A DNA stretch of 64,000 nucleotides from Rhynchosporium graminicola (taxonomy: Eukaryota; Ascomycota; Leotiomycetes; Helotiales; Ploettnerulaceae), in contig FJUW01000072.1 in the NCBI GenBank assembly GCA_900074885.1, positions 1-64,000 on the forward strand, given 5' to 3'. Both the position numbers and the translations under genes were made by a program. The notes under the pieces are model-generated. The model had not been told where the DNA came from. It did not search any database and was given only the letters and a program-made list of their open reading frames with translations. The first letter of the stretch is position 1. Each line of letters opens with the position of its first letter. This document shows positions 39,032 through 48,514 of this stretch, one piece after another.

Positions 39032-39794
39032 CTGCGCTAGGGCTAGCTCGGTCTCTATTAGTTATTAGCGCTAGTATATCTCGTTTATAGCTTATACTAG
39101 TTCCGCTTAAGTTATTATATATTCCGTCTATAAGTTAGCGTTTAGCGCTAGTATCGTAGCGCTCTCCGGCGTAAACTAGTCGAGACTGTTGAACTCTATT
39201 TATTTTAATCGAACTTAATATTATAGGTGAATAATATATATACGAGGGTTTATAGTAGTATTTAATAAGTTCGATAAGAAGAGAGTAAGAATCTAGCCGG
39301 AAGCTGTAAGAAAAGGTGCGTAGTGCTAAGGCTTAACTGAGCTTTAGTCAGCGAGTCGTACTAGTAATACCAGCACCATAACCTAAGGGCTTAACCCTTA
39401 CAGTAAGTAGAGAAATAATTAAGCTTATAAGTGCTACGTTTAATAGCTAGTTCTTAATTAGTAGCTAATTATTAGCTATTATTATAGCCGCGGGCTACCA
39501 GAAGTACTCGCGGACTTTCTTAATCGCTAGCTATTATTTATTAGAGAAGATAACTTCTATGTGAGATAAATCCTTAGAGCCCTTAGAAGTAGTATATATA
39601 ATATAATATAATAGTTATTAAAACGTTTAGCTATATTACTAGAGTAATTTCTTTTCGAGCAGCTCGAGTAGAACTTACTTCGCTACGCTTATTATTAGCG
39701 ATACTTACTACTTGAGAATATCCTTATAACCCCTAATAGTCTTAAGAATAGCTAATACGCGCTATAAGACTTAGTTCTAGCTTAGTATTCGTCG
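39032..39794 (-). mobile_element. Gypsy element C, N-terminal gag and leader
   Basis: The minus strand from about 39,200 to 39,037 reads an N-terminal gag-like sequence (FTPESATILALNANL, then AELVQ-like with a TAG in place of CAG, ending LIETELALAQ across the insertion). Beyond 39,210 there is noncoding leader. A minus-strand TGGTGCTGGTATTAC at about 39,363-39,378 could be a primer-binding site, but the LTR was not delimited. Confidence 0.55.
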
Positions 39795-40685
39795 AGCTAG
39801 ATCAGGCTTAGTAGTAGTAGTAGTAATAATAAATACTATTATACTTATTAGATCGTATTATAACTTAGCGAGTATCTTATCTCATTATATATTTCGCTGC
39901 TATAGGTCGTCCCTCTTAGTAGGCACGATCTCTCTCTCTAGCTAAGCTTATCTCTCCTCTCGTTTCTGGATCCGCGCTACGATTTAGGCTATAATAGCTA
40001 TATCGATACTATTGCTATAGCTATTATTATTATCACGTGATAGTCGCGTCGCGTCTATATCTACGACCTAGTATTATATCCTTTTCGCTATGAACTATGT
40101 CTATAACTAGACCGGGCGAAATAATTACGTGTCTAGTACTTTTTATAATACTCTTTATTATAATACTTTCGTATATTACTTCGATTAACGGTTTTATATA
40201 TATAGTCTTAACATTAGAACCTATAGATAATAGGAAGCACTAGCTATAGTAGAGAATAGTTAGATAGTAGTAGCACGCTATGAAAATCATATAGCTACTA
40301 TTACTGCTCGAGATATTCGACTAGCTTCTTACGATCTATTACTTTAACTATATACGCTTACGATAAGTAATTATAGATATTTTCTAAGTTGATCGCTTAC
40401 TAGTATTCCGCGGCGTAGCAGATAACTACTCGAAACTTAGTATTTAATATTAACTATAGCTTTATAGCTCCAGGTAGTAATAGTAGTAATTAATCGGATA
40501 GAAACGATATAATCCGAGTAGAGAAAGATAGAAGACGTAGCAGATAATAAGAATACTATCCTCCTTAGTTACTAGATATATCTAGAAACCGAGCTGAGAT
40601 ACACGGGCTTACTACTGCTACGTCCCCGAAGCGAGCTATATCTAAAAGGCCGGGTTAGTAGATAAACCGGCAAAAGATATAGTTA
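39795..40685. repeat. Repeat R1, right copy; edge of the RIP island
   Basis: Direct repeat of 522-1415 with many transitions between the copies. It ends at ACCGGCAAAAGATATAGTTAG. Within a few tens of bases the sequence changes to normal composition with frequent CA and TG, so this repeat marks the right border of the transposon island. Confidence 0.65.
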
Positions 40686-41990
40686 GTTTATACGCTCTAT
40701 ACTAGCTGAACGTCTAATTATCTCATGCCGAGCTTCCACTTGGGTTCCGAGCGTATTTCCATTGCATCAAGATTATGATTTGTGCTAAGAATAATTCGAT
40801 ATCTAATCGTATCGCTGCACTCCAAGCCGCCATTCCAGTCCTGGTCGAGTGTTATGAGGCCGCAGATTCTACGAGTCGTTCTGTAAAGCAGAAATTGAAA
40901 AAGTCGTTGGCTTTTTATACAAAAAAATAAATTGCATCTTGCAATATGTTATCTCGTGTCAGCATCGAATTATAACAAATGAAACACAATCTTTATTAAC
41001 ACAAGACAGCTACCTTATACAGAAAAAGGGTCATCCCGGAAGGGTCGAAAAGTAGGTCGATGTCTGACTCACAGCCCTATTATGCTCCTGTACCTATCCG
41101 GCTTCTTCTTGTTCTTGACGTTAAACAAGCAAGAAAGTTTGGGTGGAAATTTCCTCCTATTGCTTGAGCACGGTTGCTTTTGCCTTCAGATCATGTAACC
41201 AGACATAGACGCGCGAAAGATCCCTTGTCCTGTCTATAGAATCGCCGTGAGTATTACATGGATGAGCAGAGAGGGATATTGCCAAGTTCCGCTACTATGA
41301 CATGATTTCCATGGCAACGTCGAACCCTCTTTCAAGTACTTTTGTCTGATGTCGAAGCCAGTCACGATTAGAGAATATCATAAGGCAATTTTTTCTCCAA
41401 GCTTTTGAGGCACTCCTTCTAGCGTAGTCCGCGATAGATGGTAAATGATTCATAAAGTAAACTTCGTAATATCTCCAGGGTATTAGTAAGTAAACCTCTA
41501 TTGCCAATACGCCCTCACGTATATATACTCTGCTCCGCCTTAATTTCGCCTCTAATAATTAACCATTCCTTCGGGCTCAATATTAAGTCAGAGACATGCC
41601 ACTTGAAATTCAAGATTCCGAGGCTTCTCACTCATGCAAATCTCGTTACAGTCACCTTCACCACATTCCAAGGCAGAAGCGAACGCCTAGCAATTCGTCC
41701 GTAGTTGCCTTATGATTTCGACTCGTAGTATAGTAATATGTAGTTTTCTGTCCGCTATAGACAACCAACATCACCAGGAAGCTTCCCTGCTTCCGGTCCG
41801 TATTTCGTTTCCTCAAATTCGTGAATGTAGCATGTGCAGGATCCTGAGCGGCCAATCATTCCTCGCTTTATGATTTCCGCCGTTTCTTTGTTGCAGGACC
41901 TTTGCAATCTCTTGTTAGTGAGTTTCGTTTCTTTCAAGCTGGCTCCTTTTTGTGCTTCGTTGATGTTGCCCGTGCATGCAGAAGTCATTG
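40686..41990. other. Transition region, no supported gene
   Basis: Normal dinucleotide composition. Only unsupported small frames are present, the largest a 70-codon minus-strand frame at 41295-41507 with no recognised family and overlapping small frames at 41501-41997. A minus-strand frame near 41,060-41,130 ends in a basic NVKNKKKPDRYR tail that resembles a protein C-terminus, but nothing supports a full gene. Probably decayed genic DNA beside the island. Confidence 0.5.
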
Positions 41991-42560
41991 TCAGCAAGCT
42001 CTGGCTCTGTTTAGCAAGCCTTTAAGCAATTCTAGCTTATAGGTTGTGGAGCAATATCCCCTTCCTTTCCACCTTTGTGTTAGCAAGGCCCACTCTAAGA
42101 GCTGCTGATCATTCTTCTTGATAAAATTTCCTATATTACGCACGACATTTTCCAGCTTGATGTTCGGGAAGACGCTATAGGCTCTAATTTCGATATCGCC
42201 TAGTATAATTCCGTGGATTACCAACTCGTTAATTTAATAGCGGAGAATCTCATACTACGTGGCATAAGAGAGTAATGATAAGAACTTGAGAATGCTGCAC
42301 TTGTCCACAAAGGCTAAATCCAAAGATTCCAACAGATTTGACGTAATAATATAGATAACGCTAGGATATTGTATCGTATCGTCTAAGCCGGTGAGTAAAG
42401 CATTTGTAGCCCGGAAAGCTGTCTTGACATTCATCACCATCTGTTGAAAATCGTCTTGACACGGCCATGGTTTCGATCTCATCGATTGATATGAAAACAA
42501 GGATTAGCCTACAACTTTCTGACTTTTAGTTTAGAGGATCTTAGTCTAGTGCTAAGGTCG
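41991..42560 (-). pseudogene. PCH2/TRIP13-like AAA+ ATPase remnant
   Basis: The minus strand reads a Walker-B-type LVFISIDEIETMAVSRR (ISIDEIE at 42472-42492), then DGDECQDSF, then after a one-base frame change RATNALLTGLD (42386-42413), YPSVIYIITSNL and SLDLAFVDK (about 42300-42350). This order (DE of Walker B, RATN-LLT-LD, sensor-1 TSN, AFVDR) is characteristic of pachytene-checkpoint PCH2/TRIP13 ATPases. Downstream the same frame continues as YEILRY and INELV with a TAG and a TAA where Gln codons fit. A frameshift, several RIP-type stops and no Walker A region mark it as dead. The C-terminal part beyond about 42,150 is not recognisable. Confidence 0.65.
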
Positions 42561-43422
42561 TTTAGCACGATGGATACTTAGTCTTGTCAAACCTTGCAAG
42601 TTTTGCAAGATTCAATCAAGAATAACTTTTGCTTATGCTCTTCCAATGTCTTTTCCTATAGTCCAGACAACAATGACTCACATCCTAGATGACTCTTTTC
42701 TTCGATACTGATAACTATTAAGTAGCCAACAATCCAGGTTCTGGGCCATTTTGATGAGGGGAAAAGCTACGACCAGTTGCCGAGCGAATTTAAGGAAAGC
42801 ATCAAACGGATAGGTATATTGACGATCCGGATGGATATCTGCCATATCTCAAGTGGTAGTTCTTCTGAAGTGATTTTATAACTATAGAAGCAGTAAGGCA
42901 GTAAGATAATATAATCCTATTTAGAGAGAACTTCTAACACTGGTACAGGAGCTTCTTACCTACTAGTCGTTCGGTAGCTAGGTCTTTAAAGGAGTCGCTA
43001 TCTTTGGCTAACATGTCCCAGCGTTTACTTATATAGCCTAATATACCTGCATCATGTTTATCTGACATGTGCTAGGTTGCGAGGCGGGGTTATCAATATC
43101 TGACTTGTAGAGGGTGTGTCACCAGGCGTCGCCATGCAGGCGTATAACCCCATTCTTGGTCAGTATATCCTTGTGGCAGAGTAAGACGACGTAATGAACC
43201 GCTTTGTAATCTCCTGATATTGGCAAGAGGCGTTTCGGGCCGAGGTGGGCGAAGCCGGATTTAGCCACAAGAAACGAAAGGGGTATAAGTGCGACGTTTA
43301 CTACCGTTCTCCATAACTACCTCTAACTTCCTCTATTGCTCATTTATGTTCATCTAGCGGATCTCATCCGCTCATTCTTTGTGCAGGAGATCCCCCGAGA
43401 TATCATTAATCCCCGGGTCGAA
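42561..43422. other. Intergenic, with a possible decayed minus-strand gene
   Basis: Two minus-strand stretches look protein-like but unrecognised. One at about 43,130-43,270 reads HYVVLLCHKDILTKNGVIR and ends at TGA after HGDAW. The other, about 42,944-43,077 in another frame, starts with ATG and reads WDMLAKDSDSFKDLATER. They may be exons of a broken gene. The last ~100 bp form the promoter and leader of the epimerase-like gene. Confidence 0.35.
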
Positions 43423-44602
43423 ATGTCAAGCATGAAGCTCCTTCTTACTGGAGCCTCTGGTTATGTGTTCGTATTACTCTGCAATCGTTTTAAGAGTTTA
43501 CATATATACTCATGCTGACATTCGCTGAAGTGGAGGCACGGTTCTTTCCCGCTTGCGCACATCACTCGCAACAGAACTCAAGCAGATCACCATTTCTGTG
43601 TTAGTTAGGAGGCCTGAGCATGTCGAAGCGTATTTAGCCAAAGATATTCAACCTGTTCTTTTCAACGACCTTGAAGATATCGAATTCCTCAGACAAGTCG
43701 CTGCTGATTATGACTACGTCATTCACACTGCCGACTCTACTAATTCCATGGCAGTTGAGGCACTGATCCAGGGGCTCGCTGACCGCGCGAAGAGGACGGG
43801 CAGAACTGCGGACTTTTTCCATCTTAGTGGTACTTCCAGCCTTGGAGATCAACCAGTCACAAAGCGACTCTGTGAGGGAAGAGAATTTTCCGATGATGAA
43901 GATGTGTATGGATATATGCAGTATCGTGAAGGCATCAATTCTTACAGCCAGCGCGTAACGGACATCAAGACAATTCAGATCGGTGTTCAGGTCGGCGTTC
44001 GAACGTATATCATCAAGGCACCACGCATCTTTGGTCGGGGAGCGGGCTTCTTCAACCAGAAATCGGCGCATATTCCTTGGCTGATGTCGGGTGCCCTTGC
44101 TGCAGGGCAAGCTGAGTATATTGGTGATGGCGCTGCAGTTTGGGACGATGTACACGTTGGCGATCTAGCCGACCTTTTCGAAATGCTACTTGTCAAGGTG
44201 TTGAGGGCTGAGGGCATACCGTCTGGGACTCAAGGGATATATTTCGCTGCTGCTTTGAGACATTCCTGGATGAGACTTGCTGAAAACATCGCTACGGCGG
44301 GCGTTACACTGGGTTACTTGGCGTCATCAAACCTCAAGCAGTTGAGCCTTCAGGAAGCTGCACAAAAGTACACTCGAGGGGATGTATTGACTGCCGAGGT
44401 TGGCTTGGCCTCGAAGTGAGTTATATTACTTAGAAAGATGGCGGGATTCAAGCTTATTTGTCTTAGTTCTCGAACTATCGCCACGAGAGCCTTGAAGATG
44501 GGTTGGAGGCCGAAGGCGACTGAAGTGGATTTCCAAAGATCTATATTGGAGGATTTCAAGTTAGTCTATGACTTGGAGAATGTCAGTGTCCAAGGGATAT
44601 AG
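43423..44602 (+). CDS. NAD-dependent epimerase/dehydratase-like protein (extended SDR)
   Basis: Predicted three-exon gene 43423-43466, 43531-44415, 44467-44602, giving 354 residues. Intron 1 (64 nt) starts GTTCGT and has a CTGAC branch point. Intron 2 (51 nt, GTGAGT...CTTAG) removes the in-frame TGA at 44417 and adds a 45-residue tail ending in a LKMGWRP-type segment typical of NAD-epimerase C-termini. The N-terminal Rossmann motif GASGYVGG is at residues 10-17. In the catalytic region the Tyr-Lys pair appears as YMQYR, that is YxxxR. A downstream FGRGAGFFN / DDVHVGDLA pattern matches fungal proteins of this family. Likely a cytosolic NAD(P)-dependent reductase or epimerase; the substrate is unknown. 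It is convergent with the NmrA-like gene (275 bp apart) and is the first intact gene beside the transposon island. It may be a flank gene rather than part of the pathway. Confidence 0.8.
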
Positions 44603-44877
44603 CTATATTTATGAATCGTCCTTTGAGGATATGTTCAGATTTGCATGGCTTAGCATTCACATTAACAATGTTTTTATATTTTATCTTTGCTGACGTGACG
44701 AGATATACTGTGCCTCCAAGAGAGAGTCATTCAGTCTTGAGCACAGTTTGGCATATTCATCAAAAATCATGTCGAGCATGAGATTCGTCTAGTACAACGT
44801 AAGTTGACAAACTCCTCTTTAGTAACTGTCAGGTTTGAATGGAATACGTTTCGCCCCCTCCAATTCCCAGGCTCAGC

Positions 44878-45962
44878 TCACGTGAAGAGCTTCTTATTTG
44901 CCTCAACCCACTCTCGGAATGTAGTGGCAGGCCTGCCCGTGTACTTCACAATATTATCCTGACCCTCCTTGAAATTCACCAGCCACGAGGCATCTTCCAA
45001 CGCAGGATCTGTGTCCCCTAGAGCCCTGATGAAAAACTCCGCCATTGGCTTGGGAGCACCTTTGGAGAGGTAGTCCGCCAACGCCGCATCTGCATCGACA
45101 CTCGAAATCTTGATTTCCTTGCCTAGAACATCGCAAATGATCTCCAGTGCCTGCTTCTGCGACAGAATCTGAGGGCCATACAAGAAGACCTTGCGTTGTC
45201 CGTCTTGAGGGCCCTTGGCCAAGATAGTGCCTATCACGGCGCCCATATCTGTGGGGGTGATACAATCAATTTTAAAGCCTGCTCCGTACATCTTCACATC
45301 CCCAGCGATAATGCCCGCCTTTTGTCGCAACAGATTAGTTGCAAATGCCCCAGGACGTACAGCCACGTATCCATCTGGCCCGAAAACCTCGTCCAATGTA
45401 ACCTCGAGCCGCGCATGTGCGTACGGGATGATCTCGCTTGGCTGCACCTCTGCGGGTGGAGTATCTCCGACGGTATAGCTGCTCAACAGCACGACGAATT
45501 CAATACCGGAGGCTTCTGTAGGCAACAAAAGAGTCAGCAGTTGCAATGTTTAAGGAATTTTTGTGCAGGCAAGTATCAGAAAGAAAGCCTCGTGAAGACT
45601 GGTGAAGATTGCGAGATATCGGAAGGGGAAACCATGTCTAAGTGCTCGGCTGCCTCATGACTAACTGACTTACTGAGAGCTTCGGCTGTGGCCTTCATGT
45701 GATCTTTAGTGCCCTGAGCGACGTAAATAAAGGCGCGTGTAGCTCCCGAGGTCTTGACGGCGGCGGCGACCGTATCGGGCTTGCTAAGATCAGCCTGAAC
45801 GCGCGAGTAGTTACCGGCTTTCTCAGCCTCGGGTGTCAGTCCTGGGATGGCTTTCTCGGGGTCGCGCATGGCGAGCCAGACTTTGGCGCCATGCTGATGG
45901 GCGGTTTGGGCGGCGACGGAACCATTGTTGCCGGTTGGGCCAAAGACAATCACGGTAGCCAT
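44878..45962 (-). CDS. NmrA-like family NAD(P)-binding oxidoreductase
   Basis: Two exons on the minus strand, 45962-45674 and 45515-44878, encode 308 residues. The 158-nt intron (GTAAGT...CTACAG) joins the frame as TAEALKASGIEFVVLLSS. The N-terminus has the glycine-rich dinucleotide motif FGPTGNNG (residues 7-14) of NmrA/isoflavone-reductase-like atypical SDRs. These bind NADP and act as reductases or redox sensors; the fold is strongly supported, the substrate is not visible. There is no transmembrane segment or signal peptide. It is head-to-head with the P450 gene (838-bp shared upstream region), suggesting co-regulation in the cluster. Reading through the intron would truncate the protein at a stop near 45,576. 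Confidence 0.88.
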
Positions 45963-46800
45963 TTTGCAGCTATCGACAGGAGAGGAGGAAGATGGAGAGG
46001 GAGAACAGCTGCTAGTTGGAGTTTCGACTGAGAAGGGTTATACTGTGGATGGGAAGTGATGAGAAGATGATTACCTGCACAGGTTCAAAAGGTACAGATA
46101 GATGGATAGATAGATAGCTGCAGTAGCTTGGTTACATGATTAAGTTTCTATGGCTGGAGGTAAGGGGAGGAACAGCGGCGCTGTCTTGGAGAAAGCTTAA
46201 AAGCTTGAAAGCCAAGAGCCGTGCCGCACCTTGGGCGACCTCTTAGTGTAAGTAGTGGATTTCGATAACGTTCCCTTACTATACTTAGTACGTGAGTACA
46301 TTAAATCCAGACTTTGTATATTAGCTGACTCTTTGATTATGATATATATATTTCATTTCTGAAAATGCATTCCAAATCAGCAAGTGATTTTCTATAAATC
46401 ACTCTAGTATCATAAGAGGGTATTTGGAACTATGTTCAATTGATGAGCGATTCTATCTTTGAAAAATTACTTCTTTAGGTATAACTCATAAGGATCAAGC
46501 GGACTCGCTTAACAATGTGATCACCATCACCCTTGTTGCATGGGCCAGGGCACTGAGTAAGCTTTATCCGGCACCGAGTAAACCTAGACTTTATTTGTCT
46601 TTGCATCTCGACTTGTAAACTTGTTATCGTGGCCAGGCAGCGGCCAAAGCATATGTGTTAGACTCGGAAGCTAGGCTTCTTGATGAAGATGTTGACTCCC
46701 ACTTCAATCCAAGGATTGGGCTGTCCTGATTCGCTTGAGTCAAACAAAATCTCGCCAAACAAGATTTCGGTCACCAGGCAATTTTGACGATTCTTTGAAT
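45963..46800. promoter_or_regulatory. Divergent promoter region, NmrA-like / P450
   Basis: 838 bp between the two divergent start codons. It holds a GATA-rich run at about 46098-46118 (GATAGATGGATAGATAGATAG) close to the NmrA-like start, and an AT-rich GATATATATATTTCA at about 46,340. The GATA run could bind AreA-type factors or be a simple microsatellite. Confidence 0.45.
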
Positions 46801-48285
46801 ATGTTTGAGGCCGCACTCGTCTTCTTATCTCTGGCCGTAGCTTCATCAATTTACTACCGACTACGCATCCACCCTCTTGCTCACGTGCCTGGACCGCCAT
46901 TTGCAGCTATTTCGTCCCTCTTTCTTTATGCTATATGTTGTGTTGGCATCGAGGGCACCGTGATTCGCAGATACCATGAAAAGTACAAGTCCAAGGTCAT
47001 TCGCATAGGCCCCAATGCCATTTCGGTGGCCAACAGTGACGCCGTCCGGGACATCTACGTGGCTGGTGGTGGATTTCTGAAAGATGACCGATACAAGAAC
47101 TTCAATCTCGGACCGGTGGTATCAATATTCTCCTCCATCGACACAGCCTACCGTGATGTGAGAGCCAAGGCAGTCGCGCCGCTGTTTTCGCCTGCACGGC
47201 TGCGAGAAGAAAGCAGCTCCCAAGGCTCTATCGGTCGACACGTCGCAGACTTCTTGAGTCAGCTCTGCGCATTTCGACAAGCGAGGGTCAAGACAGATAT
47301 TCTGGATCTCTGTGCAAAGTTGTCTATCGATGTGGTCTCGGACTACGTGCTAGGCCAGCCATACGGTGGATTGGCCGAGCACGCACATCTGGCTCTAGCT
47401 GAACGCCAAAAGCCCAATGCGAAACTCAGCGCCAATGGTTTTATACATGCCATCGTGGGATTTTCTCGCTTCTCGCTACTCCCAAATCATCTATTCAAAC
47501 TCGTCTATTCTGTCTCCCAAAGACTTGGCGCCAGTGAAGAAGTGGGCAAGTCGTTTGGGAGGATCCAGGAGTTTATGGACCGAGTGATGAATGGCACGAA
47601 AGAAGGCAAGACAACCGAGTACTACCAGGATCGTCTCCTGGCGGCCGGGATATCTTTTTCGGAAACCACATTGCAAGGCAAAGCCATTCTTTTTGCAGGT
47701 GGTGATTCGACGGCCGTCATCCTATCCACGATCCTGTTCCACCTCACCCGGAATAAAGAGGCTCGTACCCGTCTCTTGCACGACATCCGCGCCACGACGC
47801 CCAAAGCCGACGATAGCAAGCAAAAACCTGACATCCCTTTTCTGCGGGCGTGCATCAAGGAGGGTTTGCGGCTGGGAATGGCGAATCCTACAAGACTCAC
47901 CCGAGTTGTGCCACCCGGCAAAACATTGACGGTCGACGGGATCTCGATTCCCACTGGTGCAGTTGTAGGCTGCGCGGCCTATGTCCTTCACCACGATCCT
48001 ACCGTCTTCCCCGACCCTTTTGCCTTCCGACCAGAGCGGTGGATGGATGATGAAAGAAACCGCGGTTTGTACCGTCAGAACATGGACAGAAGCTTGATTG
48101 CTTTCGGGGCGGGTCTGCGTGCTTGTCTGGGGAAGAACCTGGCCATGCAACAGATCTTAGAGACAGTGGAAGCGGTCGTGGAGAGTGAAGTGTTGGAAGG
48201 AGCCCGGACGAGTCAAGAGCAGATAGAGGTCATTCAATGGTTCAACGGTGATATCAAGGGCCATCAAATAGATATTGAGTGGTGA
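46801..48285 (+). CDS. Cytochrome P450 monooxygenase
   Basis: A 494-residue protein in a single exon. The ATG at 46801 is preferred because it directly begins a membrane anchor (residues about 1-20) followed by the proline-rich hinge HVPGPPF. Diagnostic motifs are the I-helix AGGDST (299-304), ExxR as EGLR (354-357), PERW, and the heme-binding FGAGLRACLG with Cys442 as the thiolate ligand. It is therefore a complete microsomal class II P450 anchored in the ER and dependent on the host reductase; the oxidised substrate is unknown. It is divergent from the NmrA-like gene and convergent with the MFS gene (229 bp). The lack of introns is unusual next to its intron-rich neighbours. Confidence 0.93.
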   Translation: MFEAALVFLSLAVASSIYYRLRIHPLAHVPGPPFAAISSLFLYAICCVGIEGTVIRRYHEKYKSKVIRIGPNAISVANSDAVRDIYVAGGGFLKDDRYKNFNLGPVVSIFSSIDTAYRDVRAKAVAPLFSPARLREESSSQGSIGRHVADFLSQLCAFRQARVKTDILDLCAKLSIDVVSDYVLGQPYGGLAEHAHLALAERQKPNAKLSANGFIHAIVGFSRFSLLPNHLFKLVYSVSQRLGASEEVGKSFGRIQEFMDRVMNGTKEGKTTEYYQDRLLAAGISFSETTLQGKAILFAGGDSTAVILSTILFHLTRNKEARTRLLHDIRATTPKADDSKQKPDIPFLRACIKEGLRLGMANPTRLTRVVPPGKTLTVDGISIPTGAVVGCAAYVLHHDPTVFPDPFAFRPERWMDDERNRGLYRQNMDRSLIAFGAGLRACLGKNLAMQQILETVEAVVESEVLEGARTSQEQIEVIQWFNGDIKGHQIDIEW

Positions 48286-48514
48286 TTTACAGTCGCAATC
48301 CCATGATTTTATTTTAGTTGAGTGAAAGTCGTCATAGAACCTTACATACTCCTTATTTCCAAGTCTACACTACCATGCTTCATCTCATGAGATCCTTGGC
48401 CGTTCGGGCAGCTAGCTAGATGAGCCATCATTCTTTCCACTGAGCTATGACGATACTATGAATGCTTCGTTATATTGTAGGAAAATGTGTTTCTCTATGG
48501 TAGTCACCACTTAG

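Noticed and set aside
1..40685. CRISPR arrays or bacterial operon features in the tandem repeats
   Set aside because: The arrays are contiguous repeats without spacers, in fungal RIP-mutated transposon DNA.
43634..44217. 173- and 76-codon minus-strand frames over the epimerase-like gene
   Set aside because: Shadows of the + strand gene, which has family motifs and a consistent exon structure.
44417..44419. TGA as the end of the epimerase-like protein
   Set aside because: A GTGAGT...TTAG intron spans it, and the following exon continues a family-typical C-terminus.
46735..46800. Upstream extension of the P450 frame from TTG at 46735
   Set aside because: Not an ATG. The ATG at 46801 directly starts the membrane anchor as in other P450s.
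47491..48150. Frames of 61-142 codons overlapping the P450
   Set aside because: Shadow frames of the P450 coding exon without domains.
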